Assembly (NCBI GenBank): GCA_029939085.1
Contig: JAOZTQ010000007.1
Span: 6,367-20,809 of the forward strand
Direction of reading: 5' to 3'
DNA from: Candidatus Nanopelagicales bacterium
GTDB lineage: Bacteria; Actinomycetota; Actinomycetes; S36-B12; GCA-2699445
Length of the DNA stretch: 14,443 nucleotides
The translations under genes were made by a program, and so were the position numbers. The notes beneath the pieces are model-generated. The model was given only the letters and a program-made list of their open reading frames with translations. It was not told the origin of the DNA and ran no database searches. Shown here piece by piece: positions 6,081 to 12,674 of this stretch (position 1 is its first letter; each line of letters starts with the position of its first letter).

Positions 6081-8759
6081 GTGACCGAAGCCGATTTGCC
6101 GGAGGACTACCCCGGTCATTGGGATGCAGATGTAGTTCTCTCGAACGGCAGCGTGTGCCAAATTCGGGCGGTAAAGCCCGATGACGCAGAACTGCTGAAG
6201 CAGTTCCAGAGTCAACTGTCAGAAGAGACGATCTATTACCGCTACTTCTCGCCTTACGACGATCTCCTGCAAAAAGACATTGAACGCCTCATCGCCTCGG
6301 ACCACAACGATCGAGTCGGAATCGTCGCGACCGTTGGTGGGCAAATCATCGGAGTGGCTCAATACGACCGGGTTTCCGACAATGACGGTGAGATCGCGTT
6401 CATCGTCCGAGATGACTTTCAAGGACGTGGCTTGGGGTCCATCCTGTTGGAGTATCTGGCCGCTGTCGCTCGTGAACGTGGCATTCGACGGTTCGTAGCC
6501 GATGTTCTTCCGGGCAATCGCCGAATGGTGGCTACTTTTGAGCGGGCCGGCTACCGCGTGGCGCAAGAGTTGGATGAAGGCATCGTGCATCTGGCGTTCG
6601 AGATCGATCCGACGCAAGAGATTGGCGAGGTCATATTGCGCCGGGAAGAGCGCTCGGAATATCAATCGGTATGGCGGATCATGCATCCGCGCGGGATCGC
6701 CGTTATTGGTGCGTCAAACAGCGGTGACTCGCTAGGTGGTGCGTTGGTTCATCGGCTTGTGCGCGGTGGCTATCGAGGTCGAGTCTTTCCGGTCCATCCA
6801 GATGCCGGTGTTGTGGCGGGACTACCGGTCTTTCGCTCTATCTGCGATGTCCCAGGGCAGGTGGATATGGCGATATTAGTGATTCCGTCGGATCTGGTCG
6901 AAGATCTCGCGGCCGAATGCGTTGAGGCGGGCGTTCACGTTCTGGTTGTGGTCAGTTCTGGTTACTCGGAAACGGGGAGAGTGGGTGCCGACCTACAACG
7001 AAAGTTAGTCCGAATCGTTCGAGAAAGTGGTCTACGTTTAGTGGGGCCAAACTCCTTAGGTCTCATCAACTCAGACCCCAGAGTCAAGATGAACGCGGTT
7101 CTATCAGATCGACTACCGCCGCGAGGCAGAATCGCTCTCTATACCCAGTCCGCACCGCTTTCAGTTGCTGCCCTCAACCGACTGGCAGATCGAGGTTTGG
7201 GCGTCGCATCATCATGTGCGACGGGTAACCGAGGCGATATCTCAAGTGATGAGTTCATGCGATTGTGGGGTCAGGACAGCCAAGTAAACGTGATTCTCAT
7301 GTACCTGGAGAATATTGCTGACCCGAACAAATTTCTTCGAGTGGCGCGCAGCCTAGCGGGAACGAAACCTCTCGTTGTAGTTCGATCCGGCAGGAGCAGT
7401 CAGGCCTTCCCGCTCGGCTCACAGTCACGCCGAACGCAACTGCCAGCCGGTGCAGTCGAGGAACTTCTCGGCGCCGCAGGGATCATCGCGGTCGACAATC
7501 TAGATCAGATGATGGATGTTGCTGGTCTTCTGTCCTGTCAACCGCTACCTCCCAGCCGAGATGTCACAGTAGTAGGCGACTCCTGGGAGTTGGTGAACCT
7601 AGCAGCAGATACCTGTGTCACTGCGGGTATGAATCTGCGTAACCAACGTGTGGTCGATCGATCGCCTGGGTGTGCATTGCTCTCCGCTGCTATCGCGGAA
7701 CTGCAGGAAGACCCCGAGGCGGGCTCGTTCATAGTCGTTCATTCAGCCAGCGTTACCGAAAAAGACACCGGAATCGTCGATGCACTTTTGGACCGATCGA
7801 GTACTACGGCGGCACCTATGGTCGCGGTACTGCACCGCAGTACCGGATCGAACTCAATGATCAGCCGGGGTGAGGAGTCCGGTCACGGCTCGGTACCCGC
7901 CTTCGCAACAATTGATGAGGCGGTAAACGCGTTGGGTCTCGTTATGGAGTTTGCCGATTGGCGACGGCGACCGACCGGGGAGGTAAGCGAGCGAGATGAT
8001 GTTGATCTAGAAACTGCCCGGCTCGTTGTGGATGCAAGGTTGAGACCCTATGTATCTGGTTCGGGCTCGATAGTAAGCCTGGTTGGTTCTCAGTTGAGAC
8101 GTCTAACCGAGTGCTATGGCTTGGATGTACGCCCGAGTTATGCGGTGGCTTCTGAGGATGATGCCGTGGTTGCTGCCGACCGGCTCGGTTGGCCCGTTGT
8201 GCTCTATAGCGCAGATCAAAGATATGAAATCTCTGCTGATTACGAAGCTCAACGATTGGGACTAGGCAGTCCCGAGGAAGTGCGAACCGCCTATCTGTCT
8301 TTGGCTGCGCGACTGGATGCACCTGCATTGAGCCAGATGCGAGTGCAAACCATGGTGGAACCCGGATACCCGTGTGTGGTCAGAGCCATTCGAGATCCCT
8401 TACTCGGCCCCGTAGTCGCATTCGGTATTGCCGGCATAGCTCCTGAACTACTTGAAGATCGCGCCTATCACGTGGCGCCACTAAATCAGGAAGCTGCCGA
8501 GCGGTTGATTCGGACACCGGAGTCAGCTCGGGTCCTTTGGGGCTACGGTGGCAGGGATCCCGCAGACCTAAGCGCTCTCACCGAGCTGCTGTGTCGGGTG
8601 GGGCTTATGGCTCGAGATTTACCCGAATTGCATTGGTTGGAACTCAACCCTGTGGTCGTGCACCGAAACGGGGTAGCAATAGTACGCGCCAACGCTTGGC
8701 TCCGATCAGCTGATCTCGGCGATGATCCGCTGGTGCGTCGTCTGGTCCGTGGCCTGTAG
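6081..8759 (+). CDS. GNAT N-acetyltransferase fused to NDP-forming acyl-CoA synthetase-like domains (Pat-type protein lysine acyltransferase)
   Basis: Large cytoplasmic fusion of 892 residues (894 from an alternative GTG at 6075; residue numbers here use the longer form). Order: GNAT domain about 25-180 with the acetyl-CoA loop QGRGLG at 116-121; CoA-binding Rossmann domain about 200-300 (GIAVIGAS at 207-214); succinyl-CoA-ligase-like domain with GPNSLG at 324-329 and TQSAPLS at 357-363; ATP-grasp-like domain about 665-890. Streptomyces Pat enzymes with this GNAT-first order acetylate and inactivate acyl-CoA synthetases; Salmonella Pat has the reverse order. The ligase half looks catalytically dead: the phospho-histidine loop (usually SHT) reads RRT at 452-454, and the ATP-grasp lysine after GWPVVL is Tyr711. 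It probably senses acyl-CoA rather than making it. It heads a probable operon with the DUF5998 gene. Confidence 0.9.
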   Translation: MTEADLPEDYPGHWDADVVLSNGSVCQIRAVKPDDAELLKQFQSQLSEETIYYRYFSPYDDLLQKDIERLIASDHNDRVGIVATVGGQIIGVAQYDRVSDNDGEIAFIVRDDFQGRGLGSILLEYLAAVARERGIRRFVADVLPGNRRMVATFERAGYRVAQELDEGIVHLAFEIDPTQEIGEVILRREERSEYQSVWRIMHPRGIAVIGASNSGDSLGGALVHRLVRGGYRGRVFPVHPDAGVVAGLPVFRSICDVPGQVDMAILVIPSDLVEDLAAECVEAGVHVLVVVSSGYSETGRVGADLQRKLVRIVRESGLRLVGPNSLGLINSDPRVKMNAVLSDRLPPRGRIALYTQSAPLSVAALNRLADRGLGVASSCATGNRGDISSDEFMRLWGQDSQVNVILMYLENIADPNKFLRVARSLAGTKPLVVVRSGRSSQAFPLGSQSRRTQLPAGAVEELLGAAGIIAVDNLDQMMDVAGLLSCQPLPPSRDVTVVGDSWELVNLAADTCVTAGMNLRNQRVVDRSPGCALLSAAIAELQEDPEAGSFIVVHSASVTEKDTGIVDALLDRSSTTAAPMVAVLHRSTGSNSMISRGEESGHGSVPAFATIDEAVNALGLVMEFADWRRRPTGEVSERDDVDLETARLVVDARLRPYVSGSGSIVSLVGSQLRRLTECYGLDVRPSYAVASEDDAVVAADRLGWPVVLYSADQRYEISADYEAQRLGLGSPEEVRTAYLSLAARLDAPALSQMRVQTMVEPGYPCVVRAIRDPLLGPVVAFGIAGIAPELLEDRAYHVAPLNQEAAERLIRTPESARVLWGYGGRDPADLSALTELLCRVGLMARDLPELHWLELNPVVVHRNGVAIVRANAWLRSADLGDDPLVRRLVRGL

Positions 8760-8801
8760 TCGGACTGCAAACCCTGGCCAACCATCTCGTCTCAGCCGAT
8801 C

Positions 8802-8808
8802 AGGGGAG
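8802..8808 (+). promoter_or_regulatory. Shine-Dalgarno (AGGGGAG) supporting the GTG start of the DUF5998 gene
   Basis: The purine-rich AGGGGAG is six bases from the GTG at 8815 but fifteen bases from the next in-frame start, the ATG at 8824. The GTG is therefore preferred. Confidence 0.55.
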
Positions 8809-8814
8809 GGTATT

Positions 8815-9384
8815 GTGGGCGCAATGGATGCTAGGGCCATGTTGCGACGCGATATTGAGCGATCGGGTTACTACCCGGACCTTGTCGATGATTCATTGAC
8901 TACAGCGTTGGGTAGCGAGAGCCTGCTTGAGTTTGTTGTTCATCACGAGGCAACTTTCGATCGAGAACAACTTCGCAGACATGCGACGGTTTTAGCCCTG
9001 ACACCTACTCGACTTGTCATGCAGCACACCGACGAGCATCCAGCAGACGATAACTATCCACAGCCGTATGCCACATCGGTGACTGAAGCGGTTCGTTTGA
9101 AAGCTATTGATTCGGTCATGGTCAGCAGAGTTGTTCCGAATCCAGAGCAATATAGGCCGGGAGCGGCAGCTGAAGTTGTGCTGAGTATCGGTTGGGGAGC
9201 CGTCCAGCGAATAGAGCTTGAGCCAGCAACTTGTGGAGATCCACAATGCGACGCTGACCACGGCTTCAGCGGCACTGCGGCCAGTGACGATCTTTCCTTA
9301 CGGTTTTCAGCGGCCGCGGATGGACCGGACGCTGTCCAACGAGCCTTGGACTTTGCGGAGGCTCTTTCGAAAGCCACCGGCTGA
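8815..9384 (+). CDS. DUF5998 family protein, function unknown
   Basis: A 189-residue soluble protein closely resembling the Streptomyces protein in the same position. No function is established. Seen: an N-terminal helical part with RRDIERSGYYPDLVDDSL at 11-28, VVHHEATFDREQLRRH at 41-56, HTDE at 71-74, and the well-conserved SIGWGAVQRIELEPATCGDP at 124-143. Cys140, Cys145 and His149 form CX4CX3H, a possible metal-binding site; the equivalent residues are present in the Streptomyces homologue as I remember it. No signal peptide or membrane segment. The GTG start was chosen from its Shine-Dalgarno spacing. It follows the Pat-type gene by 55 bases and is followed by the phosphodiesterase-like gene, a trio whose conserved order suggests a common process, still undefined. 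Confidence 0.88.
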   Translation: MGAMDARAMLRRDIERSGYYPDLVDDSLTTALGSESLLEFVVHHEATFDREQLRRHATVLALTPTRLVMQHTDEHPADDNYPQPYATSVTEAVRLKAIDSVMVSRVVPNPEQYRPGAAAEVVLSIGWGAVQRIELEPATCGDPQCDADHGFSGTAASDDLSLRFSAAADGPDAVQRALDFAEALSKATG

Positions 9385-9390
9385 GGTGAT
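9383..9390 (+). promoter_or_regulatory. Shine-Dalgarno GAGGTGAT overlapping the DUF5998 stop codon
   Basis: GAGGTGAT is perfectly complementary to the 3' end of bacterial 16S rRNA (the ATCACCTC part of the anti-Shine-Dalgarno tail). It uses the last two bases of the upstream TGA stop and ends seven bases before the ATG at 9398. It selects that ATG over the GTG at 9386 and the ATG at 9389, which would lie within or against it. Confidence 0.55.
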
Positions 9391-9397
9391 GGCCGGG

Positions 9398-10489
9398 ATG
9401 GGTGCTCCGGATTATGGCAGTGGCAGTTTGGCGGAGATAGTCCCGAGCCTATGTGACGGTCTGCGGTTACCGGGGTTCTGGGATCACCTCCAGTTCGGCG
9501 AATTCGAGCGGGCCATCGTTGTCGTCATCGACGGCCTCGGCTATGAACAACTGCATCAGCACAAGGCTATTGCGCCAGTATTGGCGGCAGCCGATCGCGG
9601 GCCAATCACGACCGTATTTCCCACCACGACGCCTACCGCGCTGACTAGCCTCGGAACGGGACTCTCGCCAGGTTCGCATGGGTTAATCGGTGCGACGTTT
9701 CGGCTGGATGATCAGATTTTTGCGCCGCTTGGCTGGGGTCAAGAACCCCCGGCAACCGTGATTCAGCCGGAACCCACCTGCTGGGAGCGTGCCGCAGCAG
9801 CCGGCGTGCACGTTGCTGTCGTAAGTCCTCGACTGTACGAGTATGGCGGTCTGACTGGTTCAGCTTTTCGAGGTGGTCGTTATATCGGTGCCGACGCCTT
9901 TGGCGAACGAGTTGCTGAGATCTATCGAGAGGTGCGCAACGGGACCCGCTCGCTGGTTTACGGCTACTGGGAGGGTCTGGACAAAGTGGGCCACGTGCAC
10001 GGTGTGGATTCGCCTCACTATCGAGCGGAGTTAGCGATCGTGGACCAGTTTGTCGCTGCGCTAACCGCTGATCTACCCGAAGATACTGTTCTGATCGTGA
10101 CCGCCGACCACGGCATGGTTGATTGTGATGTTGCCATTGAGGTAGACGGTTCAGATCTCATGGTCGATGTCACGATGTTGGCTGGTGAGCCACGCATGCG
10201 GCAGATCTATGCTCAATCCGGTAGCAGCGGCGCTGTTCTGCAACGCTGGCGAGAGCGACTGGCCGATCAAGCCGAAGTAGTTCTGCGAGATGATGCGATT
10301 GATCAGGGTTGGTTTGGTGATGTAGCCAGTGACTTCCGGAATCGGATAGGCGATGTCCTGGCTTTAGCGGTTCCGGGCGTTCGACTAGTTGCCAACTCGC
10401 GAGACTCGATTCTTTCCAGTTTGCGTGGACAACACGGTGCGCTTAGCGACGCTGAGCTTTTAGTACCGTTGGCGGTTTTTCGGAGTTAG
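9398..10489 (+). CDS. Alkaline-phosphatase-superfamily nucleotide pyrophosphatase/phosphodiesterase-like protein
   Basis: A 363-residue two-metal hydrolase of the nucleotide pyrophosphatase/phosphodiesterase branch. The fold's full metal set is visible: Asp45 in VVVIDGLG, likely nucleophile Thr78 in FPTTTPTALTSLGTG (74-88), Asp195 and His199 in GLDKVGH, Asp237 and His238 in TADHGM, and His346 in GQHGAL. It is therefore predicted to be active; the substrate (nucleotide, phospholipid head group or other phosphodiester) cannot be read from the sequence. No signal peptide is seen from the chosen start, so it is probably cytoplasmic, unlike many relatives. The frame extends upstream to 9218 through the DUF5998 gene, but the family N-terminus (PDYGSGSLAEIVP, 4-16) begins right after the chosen ATG. 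Last gene of the rightward set, ending nine bases before the convergent sepH stop. Confidence 0.88.
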   Translation: MGAPDYGSGSLAEIVPSLCDGLRLPGFWDHLQFGEFERAIVVVIDGLGYEQLHQHKAIAPVLAAADRGPITTVFPTTTPTALTSLGTGLSPGSHGLIGATFRLDDQIFAPLGWGQEPPATVIQPEPTCWERAAAAGVHVAVVSPRLYEYGGLTGSAFRGGRYIGADAFGERVAEIYREVRNGTRSLVYGYWEGLDKVGHVHGVDSPHYRAELAIVDQFVAALTADLPEDTVLIVTADHGMVDCDVAIEVDGSDLMVDVTMLAGEPRMRQIYAQSGSSGAVLQRWRERLADQAEVVLRDDAIDQGWFGDVASDFRNRIGDVLALAVPGVRLVANSRDSILSSLRGQHGALSDAELLVPLAVFRS

Positions 10490-10498
10490 CGGAAGTTG

Positions 10499-11296
10499 CT
10501 ATTTGTCCTCGGTGGGCGAGCCAAACAACACTTCATCCCAGCGCGGCGCATCTGACGGTACAGCCGCATCCGGTTGTGGTGAGGTCGAGCTAGCTGGCTC
10601 AGTGCTCGGTATGGGTTCCGCGGGTTCTTGCTCCGCATGTCGAATCGACTCATTGCCTCGACCGGCTGGATGGTTACCCCAGGACGAGTCGGCTCGGGGC
10701 TCATCATCGTTGGGGACACGGAGAAGTCTAGGTCGTTCTGAGTTTCCGGAATCCGCGCTGAAGGACCGTGCCTCATCGTCTTCGGGCACTAAAGACTTCG
10801 CCGGAACGTCGAACTGCCAGGTAGCTACCCGATCGCCCTTACCGGCGGGGTAGGCGAGTAAGACTGTCCACTGGCCGTCGTCTCGGCGCCAGGAGTCCCA
10901 GCGAACGGCATCGAGGTCGACCCCCCGAGCGGCCAGAATATTGTCGACCAGTTCGCCCAACGGCGGGTCATCTTCACCCCGACCGATGGCACATTTTTGA
11001 GCTTGCTCAGCAACCCAGCCGCGCTCCTGCAGTATGGGGGCAGCGAAAGCCTGAACTCTTTCCTCTGGCCATCCGGAGTAATCCGCAACCTCCGCCGCGG
11101 TGGCTCCCGCACGAAGACGTGCCTGAATCTCTTTAGCTCCGATTGGTCCGTCAGGAATCTCGAGTTGAGCTCGACCGGTGCGTACTGCGGATCGAAGGCG
11201 CTCATCAATAGGCACTCGGTAGCGAGCGCCGTCGCTTGCAGACAAGATCAGTGCGGAACCATCGTCTGACAGTCCCACGAAAGAGAGATTCGGCAT
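10499..11296 (-). CDS. sepH: Septation protein SepH (DUF3071)
   Basis: Actinobacterial cell-division protein that binds FtsZ and promotes its assembly into filaments at the septum, as shown for Streptomyces SepH. 265 residues, somewhat shorter than the Streptomyces protein. Seen: the N-terminal DUF3071 domain from residue 1 to about 175, with PIDERLRSAVR at 29-39; a helix-turn-helix-like segment about 52-84 (PIGAKEIQARLRAGATAAEV then GWPEERVQAF); and the conserved WDSWRRDDGQWTVLLAY at 133-149. A disordered Ser/Pro/Glu-rich linker runs from about 180 to 250, ending in a short tail, APRWDEVLFG (250-259), that looks like a retained C-terminal motif. The ATG has an AAGGGA Shine-Dalgarno sequence close by. 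Convergent with the phosphodiesterase-like gene, only nine bases apart. Confidence 0.93.
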   Translation of the reverse strand: MPNLSFVGLSDDGSALILSASDGARYRVPIDERLRSAVRTGRAQLEIPDGPIGAKEIQARLRAGATAAEVADYSGWPEERVQAFAAPILQERGWVAEQAQKCAIGRGEDDPPLGELVDNILAARGVDLDAVRWDSWRRDDGQWTVLLAYPAGKGDRVATWQFDVPAKSLVPEDDEARSFSADSGNSERPRLLRVPNDDEPRADSSWGNHPAGRGNESIRHAEQEPAEPIPSTEPASSTSPQPDAAVPSDAPRWDEVLFGSPTEDK

Positions 11297-11317
11297 TTGA
11301 TCCCTTGCAGTCGGATT

Positions 11318-11348
11318 AGCCTAAGCCTAGACGGAGGATTCTCGTCAG
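11318..11348 (-). promoter_or_regulatory. Weak candidate sepH promoter
   Basis: Reading the minus strand, CTGACG (11343-11348) resembles a -35, followed by two tandem TAGGCT hexamers (11324-11329 and 11318-11323) that each fit TANNNT. Spacers are 13 and 19 bases, so neither is ideal. A promoter somewhere in this 66-base gap is likely if sepH is not read only from the MFS gene. Confidence 0.25.
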
Positions 11349-11362
11349 GATCGGGCGGGAGG

Positions 11363-12541
11363 TCAACGGATATCTAGTTGCTTCATCCCGATCAAAGTAA
11401 CTGCCAGCAAGCCCACACCGCATCCGGCCATCAGCCAATAGCCGGCATTTGCGGAGACGGTATCGACCAGAGCCCCCGAGAGGGTGGTGCCGATGGCAAG
11501 ACCTACCGCTAGGCCGGAAATAGACAGACCGAGAGCCTCGGTGAGGCGGCTACGGGGAACTGCACGCTCAACCACCGCGGTAGTGGCGATAAGTATTGGG
11601 GCGACTGCCGTTCCAGCGAGTAACGATAGGGATGCCAGGAGCCACACTTTGTCCACAAAAACCAGAGGTATGCCTACGGCGGCCAGTGCGGCAGCCGCAA
11701 CGATAAGTTGGGTTCGCAAGGTAGCTAAGGGCGGTCGCGCGCCGATAGCTAGACCGGAAAGTAGGCTGCCGAAGGCGTAGAGCGCCAGTAAAACGCCCGT
11801 CAGCCCGGCAAACCCTAAGAACTGCGCATAGGCAACTGTGGTCACTTCGAAAGATCCGAAAACGCCACCGAGCAACAGCATGAGCAGAAGTACCAGCACA
11901 AGTGTGGCCGACCACATACGCTCGGGCTTCTTTTGGTCCACTCGCGGTTGTGGCTCGGGTTGGGTTGTGCGCTGGGAAACCAGCCACAGTGAGCCAACGA
12001 CCAAAAACAACACGATGACGAACATCGCGAAGACTTCACTTATCTGGAAGGCAAGAACAGTGACCAGCGGCGGACCGACGATGAAGACTATTTCATCGAC
12101 TACAGCCTCCAGAGCAAAGGCTGAAGAAAGTTCAGGTTTTCCGGAGAGTTTCGCTGCCCATCGCGCTCGGACTAGTGACCCAACATGTGGTGCGGTTGCC
12201 CCGCTCAACGCGGCAAGAGCAAACTGAACCGGGAGGGGCCAGCTATTGGCTACCGCCAGCGTTAACAGAACTAGGCCGGTAGCCTCGGCGACGACAAGCC
12301 AGGGGACCGCTCGATGCTGACCGGTTCTATCTGCCCATCGCAGACCGAGCGGAGAGATGAAAGCCGAGGCGAGCGCAAAGGTAGCCGCCAACCCACCGGC
12401 GACCGTGTAACTCTCGCCATAACCAGTGACAAGCAGCAAGATCCCAAGCGAGACCATCGCGATGGGAAGTCGGCCAACGAACCCGGCTATGACAAATTGT
12501 GGAGCTCCGGGCATGCGCAGTAGCTGCCGGTATTTGTCCAC
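11363..12541 (-). CDS. Major facilitator superfamily (MFS) transporter
   Basis: A 392-residue polytopic membrane protein with about twelve hydrophobic segments in two halves separated by a polar loop around 190-215 (TTQPEPQPRVDQKKPER). The loop between segments 2 and 3 carries GLRWADRTGQHR (66-77), the degenerate MFS signature. Also seen is the SLVRARWAAKLSGK segment followed by SSAFALEAVVDEIVFIVGPPL, a pattern recurrent in actinobacterial MFS proteins encoded near sepH and hemH. The substrate cannot be told from sequence. The GTG start at 12541 gives a normal short cytoplasmic N-terminus before the first segment. It has no close Shine-Dalgarno sequence but is preceded eight bases upstream by TAGCGT. 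It is divergent from hemH and on the same strand as sepH, 66 bases upstream of it. Confidence 0.9.
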   Translation of the reverse strand: MDKYRQLLRMPGAPQFVIAGFVGRLPIAMVSLGILLLVTGYGESYTVAGGLAATFALASAFISPLGLRWADRTGQHRAVPWLVVAEATGLVLLTLAVANSWPLPVQFALAALSGATAPHVGSLVRARWAAKLSGKPELSSAFALEAVVDEIVFIVGPPLVTVLAFQISEVFAMFVIVLFLVVGSLWLVSQRTTQPEPQPRVDQKKPERMWSATLVLVLLLMLLLGGVFGSFEVTTVAYAQFLGFAGLTGVLLALYAFGSLLSGLAIGARPPLATLRTQLIVAAAALAAVGIPLVFVDKVWLLASLSLLAGTAVAPILIATTAVVERAVPRSRLTEALGLSISGLAVGLAIGTTLSGALVDTVSANAGYWLMAGCGVGLLAVTLIGMKQLDIR

Positions 12542-12549
12542 AGTGAGGA

Positions 12550-12555
12550 ACGCTA
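12550..12555 (-). promoter_or_regulatory. Putative -10 box (TAGCGT) for the MFS gene
   Basis: TAGCGT, the same hexamer as before the acyltransferase gene, ends eight bases before the GTG at 12541. A GGAAC further upstream with CGTT overlapping this box could instead be an ECF-sigma promoter, though the spacing (19 bases) is at the long end. Either reading is tentative. Confidence 0.3.
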
Positions 12556-12595
12556 CCCCCTCGCAGCTTAGGTTCCGCGATCGTCTACCTGGAGG

Positions 12596-12615
12596 AGCAA
12601 ATAGATTTAGTTGCT
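12596..12615. repeat. Imperfect 20-bp palindrome in the MFS/hemH divergent region
   Basis: AGCAAATAGATTTAGTTGCT has five perfect base pairs at each end (AGCAA/TTGCT) and 16 of 20 positions symmetric. It lies about 55 bases before the MFS start and 60 before hemH, a place where a regulator of either gene could bind. There is no T-run that would make it a terminator. The rest of this 133-base gap shows only weak promoter-like hexamers. Confidence 0.4.
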
Positions 12616-12674
12616 GAGGTCAGTTCACGAGATTTCCTAAGATGTAGTCCTCGTTATCGACAATTAGGGTGGGA

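Noticed and set aside
9218..9397. N-terminal extension of the phosphodiesterase-like protein to an ATG at 9218
   Set aside because: It lies within the DUF5998 gene in another frame, and the family N-terminus starts just after the ATG at 9398, which has its own Shine-Dalgarno sequence.
10480..10510. Bidirectional terminator between the phosphodiesterase-like gene and sepH
   Set aside because: The gap is nine bases and I find only a three-base stem, so no hairpin can be supported.
11307..11325. IdeR/DtxR-like iron box upstream of sepH (contains TTAGCCTAA)
   Set aside because: Only about 13 of 19 positions match the consensus as I recall it and the outer arms are poor; sepH has no reason to be iron-regulated, and the sequence overlaps a -10-like repeat that explains it.
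11297..11362. Rho-independent terminator after the MFS gene
   Set aside because: No GC-rich stem followed by a T-run on the minus strand could be found.
12568..12586. IdeR/DtxR-like half-site (TTAGGTT) upstream of hemH and the MFS gene
   Set aside because: Seven bases match one half but the second half is absent (about 12 of 19 overall), which is too weak to call.
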